Shown here piece after piece: positions 5,851 to 12,933 of a DNA stretch of 17,771 nucleotides. The position numbers and the translations under genes are program-made. This DNA is from an uncultured Phycisphaerales bacterium (GTDB lineage: Bacteria > Planctomycetota > Phycisphaerae > Phycisphaerales > UBA1924), in assembly GCA_937871415.1 (NCBI GenBank), contig CALMQD010000151.1, forward strand, positions 1 through 17,771, written 5' to 3'. The notes under the pieces are model-generated. The model made no database searches. It saw only the letters and a list, made by a program, of their open reading frames with translations, and had not been told where the DNA came from. The number at the start of each line of letters is the position of its first letter. Within the stretch, counting starts at the first letter, position 1.

Positions 5851-7641
5851 ATGCACGGGCTCTTCGACCAGCGCCGCTATCTCATCCCCTTTCGGTCGTC
5901 GCTGCTCCCGCAGATCTTCACCGACGTGCTGGTGATCGGCACGGGTGTGGCGGGACTCCGTGCCGCGATCGCCGCGGCCCAGGCCGGCAGGGAGACGATT
6001 GTCCTCTCCAAGAGCGACATGCCGGAGGCCGACTCGAACACCGCGTGGGCCCAGGGCGGCATCGCGGCGGTCATCAGCCCCGAAGACAGCTTTGATTCGC
6101 ACGTCGAGGACACGCTCATCGCCGGCGCCGGTCTGTGCGATGAGCCGGTGGTGCGCGAGGTTGTCCGGGGCGCGCCCGGACGGATGGCCGAACTCGCCCG
6201 CTGGGGGATGCAGTTCGACCGATCGCGCACGACTCGGCACGAAGCCCCCCCTACCCCCCTCTCTCCGCCTCCGGCTCACACCCCGAGTGTCGGCCGCCAG
6301 GCCGGCGAGAACGGCCGCGCCGATCGCGACCGCTCCGTGCTCGAGGGCATCGAGCTCGGCCAGGAGGGCGCGCACTCGCACCCGCGCATCCTGCACGCGC
6401 ACGGCGACGCCACCGGCAAGGAACTGGCCCGCTGCCTGTTCGCCCACGTCAACGACCTGCCGGGCGTGCGCATCTTCTCGCGCTGCTTCGCGGTGGACCT
6501 CATCACCCCCGGCAACGAGCCCGGCTCGCCCGTCATGGGCGCGATTACGTATCACCCGCGCTACGGCCTGCAGATGATCTGGGCGAAAGCCACGATCCTG
6601 GCCTGCGGCGGCGCGGGCATGGTCTACCGCGAGACCACCAACCCGCGCTCCGCGACCGCCGACGGCATCGCCATGGCCTACCGCGCCGGCGCCGACGTCG
6701 CCGATCTTTCCTTCGTTCAGTTCCACCCCACCACGCTTTACCTCGCGGGTCGCCCGCGATCGCTCATCAGCGAGGCCGTGCGCGGCGAGGGCGCTTTCCT
6801 TCTCGACCAATCCGGCCATCGGTTCATGCTCAACGAGCACCCGATGGGCGAACTGGCGCCGCGCGATGTCGTCTCCCGCGCGATCGTCAAGCGACTCGCC
6901 AGCCACGGCGGCACACACGTACACCTCGACGTGCGCCACATCAAGGATTTCTCGCGCCGTTTCCCCGGCATCGCCGAGATGCTCGCCTCGTGCGACCTCG
7001 ACCCGTCGAAGGACCTCATCCCCGTCAACCCCGCCGCGCACTACACCATCGGTGGCGTCTGGTCCGATGCCGACGGGCGCACGAGCGTCCCCGGGCTCTT
7101 CGCCGTGGGCGAGACCAGTTGCTCCGGGCTGCACGGCGCCAACCGCCTCGCCTCCAACTCGCTGCTCGAAGGCCTCGTGCTGGGCGAGCGCGCCGGCAAG
7201 GCCGCGGCCGGGGTGCAGCCGGGGAGTGTGCCCCCCGCGCCCGTCCCGATCGTGAGCGATATCCGGCCTTCCGATCAGGCCGAACTGGACCTCTCGGACG
7301 TGCTCAGTTCCCTGCGCTCGGCGATGTGGCGGAACGCCGGCATCGAGCGTTCGGGCACAAGGCTCCACGACGTCTCGGACATGATCGACTTCTGGGCGAG
7401 GTACACGCTGGACAAGATCTTCGACACCCCGGAAGGGTGGCAGGTGCAGAACATGCTCCTGGGCGCCGCCCTCATGGCCAGGAGCGCCGAATGGCGCTGC
7501 GAAAGCCGCGGCTGCCACTGGCGCAGCGATTTCTCGTCGCCCCGCGACGAGTTCCACGCCCACGACCTGTGGCGCCGTGGCCGCGAAGAACCGGAACTCG
7601 TTCCTGTACGGACCGGTTCCACAGCGGAGGCCCACGCGTGA
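5851..7641 (+). CDS. nadB: L-aspartate oxidase
   Basis: The 596-residue flavoprotein oxidises L-aspartate to iminoaspartate, the first step of de novo NAD synthesis; quinolinate synthase (NadA) would use the product but is not in this window. The N-terminal FAD fold has the dinucleotide motif VIGTGVAG (28-35). Further family marks are NTAWAQGGIAA, GAHSHPRILH (173 on), QFHPTTLY (290-297), EAVRGEGAFLL and ASNSLLEGLVLGERAG. These favour NadB over the related SdhA and FrdA. The C-terminal helical domain ends with a CHWRSDF motif. Most NadB proteins are about 530-540 residues; the excess here is largely a Pro/Arg-rich insertion at about 125-163 (DNA 6223-6339), between the WGMQFDR strand and the GAHSH motif. 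The ATG at 5851 is the first start consistent with the family N-terminus. The stop overlaps the next gene's GTG by 4 bp. Confidence 0.93.
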   Translation: MHGLFDQRRYLIPFRSSLLPQIFTDVLVIGTGVAGLRAAIAAAQAGRETIVLSKSDMPEADSNTAWAQGGIAAVISPEDSFDSHVEDTLIAGAGLCDEPVVREVVRGAPGRMAELARWGMQFDRSRTTRHEAPPTPLSPPPAHTPSVGRQAGENGRADRDRSVLEGIELGQEGAHSHPRILHAHGDATGKELARCLFAHVNDLPGVRIFSRCFAVDLITPGNEPGSPVMGAITYHPRYGLQMIWAKATILACGGAGMVYRETTNPRSATADGIAMAYRAGADVADLSFVQFHPTTLYLAGRPRSLISEAVRGEGAFLLDQSGHRFMLNEHPMGELAPRDVVSRAIVKRLASHGGTHVHLDVRHIKDFSRRFPGIAEMLASCDLDPSKDLIPVNPAAHYTIGGVWSDADGRTSVPGLFAVGETSCSGLHGANRLASNSLLEGLVLGERAGKAAAGVQPGSVPPAPVPIVSDIRPSDQAELDLSDVLSSLRSAMWRNAGIERSGTRLHDVSDMIDFWARYTLDKIFDTPEGWQVQNMLLGAALMARSAEWRCESRGCHWRSDFSSPRDEFHAHDLWRRGREEPELVPVRTGSTAEAHA

Positions 7642-8237
7642 AGCGCACCGGACTCCAACCCGTGGTCGCGCGGCTCGCGGGCGCGTGCCTGGTCGCGGCG
7701 CTGGGCCTTGGCGCCTGCCAGAGCGAGCAGCGCGTCGTGAAGTACAAGCCCTTCCTGAGCGGGATCGACGGCGCTCAGTTCGGGTCGCAGAAGCCGGTGG
7801 TGTCACGCACATCAACCGACCCCACGCAGGGCAGCGACGAAAAGCCCCTCATCGAAGAGCTGCCCGACGGGACGAAGGTCATCCGTTCGCGCTCGCCGCG
7901 CAACGTCATGTCGCTGCTCGAACTGCTGCTCGACAACGGCGACGACCGCACGCTCATGGACCAGCTCATCTCCGAGAAGACCCGCGAGGAACTCGCGCAG
8001 CACGGCTACACGGAGGAGTCGTACCTCGAGTGGCTGCACATCAACCGCCGGGAGATCGCCAAGACCTTCGCCCGGATGCCGCAGGCCGAGAACTCGCCGT
8101 TCGTGCTGATCGACCAGCCCGGCGACCGGACGTGGATCATCCGCCTGACCGGGCGCGCCGCGGAGGATGTAGCGTTCACACGCTTCTGGGTCCGCCAGGA
8201 GCACGGCGTGTGGAAGTTCCGATGGCTCGACAAGTGA
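7638..8237 (+). CDS. Putative lipoprotein, unknown function
   Basis: The 199-residue product starts with a lipoprotein signal ending in LGLGAC, with Cys27 as the lipidated residue. It should be anchored outside the cytoplasm. I do not recognise a domain. The mature part has an acidic, helix-rich middle (MSLLELLLDNGDD; LISEKTREEL near 110-125) and a compact C-terminus with strand-like WIIRLTG and WKFRWLDK ending the chain. The GTG at 7638 is well supported: GCGGAGG (7624-7630) is 7 nt upstream and the start overlaps the nadB stop as GTGA, so translation is probably coupled. The frame stays open upstream through nadB, but that part is out-of-frame DNA. Coupling a surface lipoprotein to a cytoplasmic NAD-synthesis enzyme has no clear reason; it may be chance clustering. 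Confidence 0.85.
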   Translation: MKRTGLQPVVARLAGACLVAALGLGACQSEQRVVKYKPFLSGIDGAQFGSQKPVVSRTSTDPTQGSDEKPLIEELPDGTKVIRSRSPRNVMSLLELLLDNGDDRTLMDQLISEKTREELAQHGYTEESYLEWLHINRREIAKTFARMPQAENSPFVLIDQPGDRTWIIRLTGRAAEDVAFTRFWVRQEHGVWKFRWLDK

Positions 8238-8277
8238 CCTTCGTTCAGTCGCCCGCCCGTTCGAACCTGGAGGCAGG

Positions 8278-8850
8278 ATGCTGACCAACGAGTTGATCCG
8301 AAGCAAGTTCGACGCCGGGCTGGACTACGCGGCCTACCTCGCGACCGCCAAGCCCCACGAACGCGACAACTGGCACAACTTCCATGCGCGCGCCCGGCTC
8401 ACGCACGAACAGCAGCGCCTCATCGGCGGCTTTGTGCGGGCGATGAACGTCGTCGTCGTCTCCGGGGCCTGGTGCGGCGACTGCGTGCAGCAGTGCCCGA
8501 TGCTCGACCACATCGCCCGGGCCCGTCCCGATCTGGTCCGTGTGCGCTTCGTTGACCGCGACCTGCACGCCGACCTGAGCGATCTCGTGCGCATCTGTTC
8601 GGGCCAGCGTGTGCCGGTGGCCGTCTTCGCCAACGAGGACTTCGATTTCGTCTCGCTCTTCGGCGACCGCACGCTCAGCCGCTACCGCGCGCTCGCGGCC
8701 CGCCAGCTCGGCCCGTCGTGCCCGCTCCCGGGTGCGCCGGTGCCCGACGACGAGATCGCCGCAACACTCGCCGACTGGGTGAACGAGTTCGAGCGCGTGC
8801 ACCTGCTGCTGAGGCTTTCGGGCAAGCTCCGCCAGCGGCACGCGGACTGA
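8278..8850 (+). CDS. Thioredoxin-like protein (Thioredoxin_9 type)
   Basis: The 190-residue product is a thioredoxin-fold protein with an N-terminal helical region (1-50) and the strand-plus-motif NVVVVSGAWCGDC at 57-69. The active-site pair is Cys66/Cys69, and an extra Cys73 follows closely. The cis-proline position is in QRVPVAVF. There is no signal peptide, so it should act in the cytoplasm as a thiol-disulfide protein; its partner is unknown. This layout matches the bacterial Thioredoxin_9 family. The start is supported by GGAGG four nt before the ATG. It is the last gene of the run starting at dinB/nadB, 40 nt after the lipoprotein, and its stop codon lies in the loop of a hairpin (8841-8857). 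Confidence 0.88.
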   Translation: MLTNELIRSKFDAGLDYAAYLATAKPHERDNWHNFHARARLTHEQQRLIGGFVRAMNVVVVSGAWCGDCVQQCPMLDHIARARPDLVRVRFVDRDLHADLSDLVRICSGQRVPVAVFANEDFDFVSLFGDRTLSRYRALAARQLGPSCPLPGAPVPDDEIAATLADWVNEFERVHLLLRLSGKLRQRHAD

Positions 8851-8857
8851 GTCCGCG
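8841..8857. terminator. Hairpin with the stop codon in its loop, between convergent genes
   Basis: CGCGGAC (8841-8847) and GTCCGCG (8851-8857) form a perfect 7-bp stem around the TGA stop of the thioredoxin-like gene. The converging minus-strand gene ends at 8867. There is no T-run, so a terminator role in either direction is an inference; it might instead protect 3' ends. Confidence 0.4.
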
Positions 8858-8866
8858 ATCGTGGCA

Positions 8867-10126
8867 TCACGGGGCCGGTTTGGGGACCAGCAGCACGCGG
8901 ATGCCCGCCAGGCGCTCGGCACGCTCCCGCACAGCCCCGGGCTTCTTGTCCTGCCTGGGGTCGGGCGACTCAAAGAGCGACGCGTACGCGAAGATGCCCA
9001 GCCCGCTGGGGGCCTGGCGGCGCGCCGTCGAGAACTGCGCCGCGCTGCGCGACGGCGCGTGCAGGTACACCCCGATGCCCGGTGTGACGGCCTTTCCGGG
9101 GCAGGCGACCACCCACTCGCCCAGTTCCCGCGCGAACTGGTCGTCCTTCTCGCAGTAGATCATCGGGTACGCCCGGTCCAGCGTGCCCTCGTTGAGCCAC
9201 TGCGCAGCCTCCTGATCGAACCCGAGCGCCGTCTTGGGAGTCCGCCAGACCGCGCCCGAGATCACCAGCCCGGGCCGCGCGACGCGGCACTCGCGGGCGA
9301 TGCGCCGGACCAGACCGGTGATCTTCCCGCGCCGCCACGCCGCGATCTGCGCGCGATGCTCGGGGAGTTCCCGATCGGTCAGACGAACACCCTGCTCCTT
9401 GGCGTATCGGTCCAGCGTGCCGGGGTCTTCCATCAGGCGCAGGCTCTTGTTCGCCGTCTCGTTCACGAAACGGACGTAGTCCAAGTGCAGGCCGTCGACC
9501 GGGTACCGCGTGACGATGTCCAGGGCCACCGCCGCGATGTGGTCCTGCACCGCCGGCAGCGTGAAGTTCACCGTGACGTAATGCTCGTTGAGGGCCTGCG
9601 GCTTGTTCGACGCGTCGCGGACGATCCAGTCCGGGTGCCGGTAGTACATGTGCCCCTGCGCCCGGGGCGGCTGCGTCCCCTTCCACATCGGCATGACGTT
9701 CATCCACGCGTGCAGACGCAGCCCGCGCGCGTGCGCGGAATCCACCGCTGCGCGGAGCGGATCGAAGCCCGGGGGCACGAGCCTTCCGCCTGGGCCGGGC
9801 GTGCAGATGTCCTCACCCCACGGCTCGAGGCTCGAAGGGTAATAGGCGTCCGCCTGGCCGCGCACCTGCCACAGAACATCCGTGACCCCCAGCGACGCGG
9901 CACGCTGCATGATCTGGTCCACGTCCTCCTGGGTCTTGAAGTCCCAACGCGTGACCCACAGCGCCACGACAGGCTCGGCGGAGTGCGTGGGCAAGGGCCG
10001 CGCGGGGGCCGACGGGGCGCCGGCCGATCGGGGCTTGTGCGAAGTCCTCGCCGGCTCGGCCTCGGCGTTCACCATCGCGCACCCGGCGCAGAGCACCACC
10101 AGCACGAACAGCAGTCGCGACATCAT
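8867..10126 (-). CDS. Exported glycosidase-like protein, GHL10/DUF187 family
   Basis: The 419-residue product matches the glycosyl-hydrolase-like GHL10 family (the YngK type), TIM-barrel proteins presumed to cleave glycans. The N-terminus is an export signal with a possible lipobox around Cys16 (LCAGC; Cys at -3 is atypical), then a Pro/Ala-rich linker to about residue 50. The barrel spans roughly 52-400: VVALWVTRWDF (53-63), TDVLWQVRGQADAYY (82-96), GLRLHAWMNV (135-144), then VDGLHLDYVRFV (210-221), where Asp216 is the likely acid/base, and YPMIYCEKDD (320-329). The substrate is unknown. Two ATGs are adjacent (10126, 10123) with no strong Shine-Dalgarno. It is divergent from the oxidoreductase/symporter operon, which would fit a shared sugar-using pathway. 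Confidence 0.85.
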   Translation of the reverse strand: MMSRLLFVLVVLCAGCAMVNAEAEPARTSHKPRSAGAPSAPARPLPTHSAEPVVALWVTRWDFKTQEDVDQIMQRAASLGVTDVLWQVRGQADAYYPSSLEPWGEDICTPGPGGRLVPPGFDPLRAAVDSAHARGLRLHAWMNVMPMWKGTQPPRAQGHMYYRHPDWIVRDASNKPQALNEHYVTVNFTLPAVQDHIAAVALDIVTRYPVDGLHLDYVRFVNETANKSLRLMEDPGTLDRYAKEQGVRLTDRELPEHRAQIAAWRRGKITGLVRRIARECRVARPGLVISGAVWRTPKTALGFDQEAAQWLNEGTLDRAYPMIYCEKDDQFARELGEWVVACPGKAVTPGIGVYLHAPSRSAAQFSTARRQAPSGLGIFAYASLFESPDPRQDKKPGAVRERAERLAGIRVLLVPKPAP

Positions 10127-10253
10127 GCCCCAAGGATCGTCCAGAACCCGGAAAAAACTCTACTCCGCGGGCCCTACATTTCCCGGCGGCAGGACGGCAA
10201 ATGCGGCGATGTCCGCGCTTTTCCTCCGATGATGGACTCTTCGCAAACGCACC

Positions 10254-10273
10254 GACCCGACCCGACCCGACCC
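10254..10273 (+). repeat. GACCC tandem repeat, four copies
   Basis: Four exact GACCC units lie in the divergent intergenic region, 15 nt before the ATG of the oxidoreductase. The run can be read in frame from an upstream ATG pair (10229/10232) as a Pro/Asp/Arg-rich extension, but it is more likely leader DNA. Unit number could vary by slippage. Confidence 0.6.
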
Positions 10274-10288
10274 GGCCCCGACTCCACG

Positions 10289-11329
10289 ATGAGCGAGAAC
10301 AACACCATCCCGGCGGCGCCGTTCCCGATCGCTCTGGTCGGGGCCGGCGGCATCTCGGCCGCCCACGTTGACGCATGCAAGGCCAGCGAGGGGCGCCTCC
10401 GGGTCGTCGGCGTCGCCGACCCGAACCCGCAGGCCCGGGCGCGCGTCGCGGCCCAGACCGCGGCCACGCCCTTCGCCGACGAACGCGAGATGTTCGACGC
10501 CATCCGCCAGGGCGAGCTCCGAGCCGAGGCGGTCGTCGTCTGCACGCCGTCGAACACGCGCATGACCACCGTGCTCCCCGCGCTCGACCTGCCGGTGGGC
10601 GTCCTGTGCGAGAAACCGCTCGCGCACAGGCTGGACGAGGCCCTGACGCTGGCGCAGAAGGCCGGCGCCCGCAAGCGGATCGCCGCCGTCGGCTATTGCC
10701 ACCGGTTCACCCCCGCCGTGGTGAAACTCGGCGAACTTCTCGAGAAAGGCGTTCTGGGCGAACTCACCCGGTTCGAGAATGTCTTCTCCACGCACTTCCC
10801 CGCCCAGAAAGAGCGCTGGCCGTCGGACCCGGCCGTTTCCGGCGGAGGGTGCTTCATGGACACCGGCTGCCACAGCCTCGATCTTTTCGCGTTCCTCGTG
10901 GGCCCGCCCAGCGTCAAGTCACTCATCACGCGCTCGGCCTGGGAAGGCCGGGGCGAGACCAGCGCCACGGCGCTTGTCGAGGCAGGCGGCGGCCCGCACG
11001 CCGGGGTCGCGGGCGTGATCATCTCCAGCTGGCTCGAGCCCGACCGGTTCAAGCTGCGTCTCATCGGAACCGAAGCGAGCGCGGTGTACGACTACCTGCA
11101 GCCGCACCAGGTCGCGGTGACGTTCGTCGACGGGCGTGCCGAGAAGATCGACGTGTACCCGCACGAGCGGCGATTCCTGCTCCAACTCCTGGCGTTGAGC
11201 GAGGCCGTCCGCGACGGCGAGAAGAGCCAGCTCGCGACCTTCGACGACGGAGTCGTTGTCGCCCGCTCGATCGACGAGGCCTACAGGCTCGGCGGCGCCG
11301 GCGCGCACAAGTCTTCCGCGCCCCGATGA
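10289..11329 (+). CDS. Gfo/Idh/MocA family NAD(P)-dependent oxidoreductase
   Basis: The 346-residue product is a full-length member of the glucose-fructose oxidoreductase/inositol dehydrogenase family. The N-terminal Rossmann fold starts with IALVGAGGISAAHVDA (14-29), VGVADPN (40-46) and VVVCTPSN (82-89). The catalytic Lys is in CEKPLAH (107-113, Lys109). GCFMDTGCHSLDLFAFL near 190-206 carries the conserved Asp and His of the substrate side. Members oxidise or epimerise sugars, inositols and related polyols; the substrate cannot be named. There is no signal peptide. The ATG at 10289 matches the family N-terminus but lacks a Shine-Dalgarno; ATGs at 10229/10232 would add a low-complexity leader encoded partly by the GACCC repeat. 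Its TGA overlaps the symporter ATG as ATGA. Confidence 0.92.
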   Translation: MSENNTIPAAPFPIALVGAGGISAAHVDACKASEGRLRVVGVADPNPQARARVAAQTAATPFADEREMFDAIRQGELRAEAVVVCTPSNTRMTTVLPALDLPVGVLCEKPLAHRLDEALTLAQKAGARKRIAAVGYCHRFTPAVVKLGELLEKGVLGELTRFENVFSTHFPAQKERWPSDPAVSGGGCFMDTGCHSLDLFAFLVGPPSVKSLITRSAWEGRGETSATALVEAGGGPHAGVAGVIISSWLEPDRFKLRLIGTEASAVYDYLQPHQVAVTFVDGRAEKIDVYPHERRFLLQLLALSEAVRDGEKSQLATFDDGVVVARSIDEAYRLGGAGAHKSSAPR

Positions 11330-12924
11330 CCACCGGCGCCCTCAACCTCGCCCAGTTCACGGCGCTCGACTGGGGCGTGCTCGTCTTCTACTTCGTCGTC
11401 GTCCTCAGCCTGGGCACCGTCATCGGCCTTGTCCATCGCGTGCGCGGCTCGCGCGACTACTTCCTCGCCGCCCGCGCCATGCCCGGCTGGGTGGTCGCCA
11501 TCTCCGTGCTCTCTACCGCCCAGTCCGCCGCGACGTTCATCGGCGGGCCGGGACAGTCTTATGCCGGCGACCTGACGTACCTCTCCTCCAATATCGGTCA
11601 GGTCATCGCCGCCCTGATCCTCGCCTGGGCGTTCATCCCGGCGTACTACCGCGCCGGAGTCACCACGCCCTACGAACTGCTCGAGTCGCGATTCGGCCCC
11701 ACCGGGCGCGTCGCCACGAGCATCACGTACCTCGTCGGGCGCATCTTCTCCTCCGGAAGCCGCGTCTTCATCGGCGCGCTGCCCATGTCGCTGGTCGTCT
11801 TCGGCGATACCTCGCCCGGGCACATGGCCGCCTCCATCGGCATCGTCACCGTCGTCGGCACGCTCTACGCCCTTCTCGGCGGCATCCGCAGCGTCATCTG
11901 GACCGACGTGCTGCAGGTCGGCGTGTACATGGGCTCGGCGCTACTCGCCATCGTGTTCCTCTGCCGCCACATCGAGGCACCGATCGGAGACGTTGTCCGC
12001 GAACTCGCCAGGCCGGTTCCCGGCGGCGGGTCCAAGCTCACGCTCTTCCGCACGGGCTTCGAATCCGGTCACTACGACTTCACGCAGCAGTACACGCTCG
12101 TCACCGCCTTCATCGGCTTCACGCTCATGGGCCTGGCTTCCTACGGCATGGACCAGGACCTGGTGCAACGCCTGCTCACCTGCCGCAGCGCCCGCAAGGG
12201 GGCATGGAGCGTGATCAACGGTGTGCTCGTCGGCATCCCCGCAGTGGCCGTATTCCTCGTCATTGGCCTGCTCCTGTTTGTCTACTACCAGCGCCCCGAA
12301 CTCGCCGGCGCGACCCACGCGCCCGGCGGAAAAGAGAAGATCTTCCTGCAGTACATCCTCGACACCATGCCCTCCGGGATCACCGGTCTGATGATGGCCG
12401 GCCTCTTCGCCGCGGGTATGGCGCCCCTCACCTCCATGTCCTCCTCGTTCGTCGGTGATGTCTACAAGCGCTTCAGACCCGGGGAATCCGACGAGCACTA
12501 CCTCCGCCTCGGGCGCTGGGGCGTCGTCGGGTTTGGAGTCCTCCTGGGGCTCTTCGCCTGCGCGTGCATCGGCTGGTACGACTCGAACCGCACCACGCTC
12601 ATCGACTTTGCGCTCGGCGTAATGACCTTCGCCTATGCCGGGCTCCTCGGCGTCTTCTTCACCGCCATGTTCACCCGCCGCGGCAGCCCCGCGTCCTGCG
12701 TCGCCGCCCTTCTCACCGGTTTCGTCGTCATCGCGCTCACCGAACCGGCCGTGTGGCGCAGCCTCACGCTGCGCCTCGGACAGAGCGACTGGGGCGACTT
12801 GCCGTTGGCTTTTCCGTGGCGACTCACCCTCGGCGCGGCGGTCTCGACCGCCGTCTGCCTCACCGGCTCGCCTCGGCGCGGCGGTCCGCCGAAGCGTTTG
12901 GCGGCAAGCGGAACGGGCGAGTAG
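11326..12924 (+). CDS. Sodium:solute symporter (SSS family)
   Basis: The 532-residue integral membrane protein has the length and repeating hydrophobic segments (about 13) of the SSS family, LeuT-fold transporters that use the sodium gradient to import sugars, amino acids, vitamins or sialic acid. Family-like stretches include SRDYFLAARAMPGW (43-56), LSTAQSAATFIGGPG (60-74), TPYELLESRFG (110-120) and YALLGGIRSVIWTDVLQ (182-198). TSMSSSFVGDVYKRF (near 370) matches the conserved Na+-site region of the fifth helix of the second repeat. The start overlaps the oxidoreductase stop by 4 bp, so translation is probably coupled. That suggests the two proteins handle the same compound. The DUF155-like gene follows after 9 nt. 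Confidence 0.92.
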   Translation: MTTGALNLAQFTALDWGVLVFYFVVVLSLGTVIGLVHRVRGSRDYFLAARAMPGWVVAISVLSTAQSAATFIGGPGQSYAGDLTYLSSNIGQVIAALILAWAFIPAYYRAGVTTPYELLESRFGPTGRVATSITYLVGRIFSSGSRVFIGALPMSLVVFGDTSPGHMAASIGIVTVVGTLYALLGGIRSVIWTDVLQVGVYMGSALLAIVFLCRHIEAPIGDVVRELARPVPGGGSKLTLFRTGFESGHYDFTQQYTLVTAFIGFTLMGLASYGMDQDLVQRLLTCRSARKGAWSVINGVLVGIPAVAVFLVIGLLLFVYYQRPELAGATHAPGGKEKIFLQYILDTMPSGITGLMMAGLFAAGMAPLTSMSSSFVGDVYKRFRPGESDEHYLRLGRWGVVGFGVLLGLFACACIGWYDSNRTTLIDFALGVMTFAYAGLLGVFFTAMFTRRGSPASCVAALLTGFVVIALTEPAVWRSLTLRLGQSDWGDLPLAFPWRLTLGAAVSTAVCLTGSPRRGGPPKRLAASGTGE

Positions 12925-12933
12925 CATCAGCCC

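Noticed and set aside
5851..7641. Succinate dehydrogenase or fumarate reductase flavoprotein instead of NadB
   Set aside because: Motif order and C-terminus match NadB, and no SdhB or SdhC partners are adjacent.
5548..7815. Long minus-strand open frame of 755 codons opposite nadB
   Set aside because: Product of third-position GC bias; the plus strand encodes an unmistakable NadB.
8861..10288. Plus-strand open frame upstream of and continuous with the oxidoreductase
   Set aside because: It is antisense to the well-supported GHL10-like gene; the translation is Arg/Pro-rich without family motifs.
10375..11325. Open frame upstream of the symporter in the same frame
   Set aside because: It overlaps the oxidoreductase out of frame and has typical high-GC shadow composition; the symporter starts at 11326.
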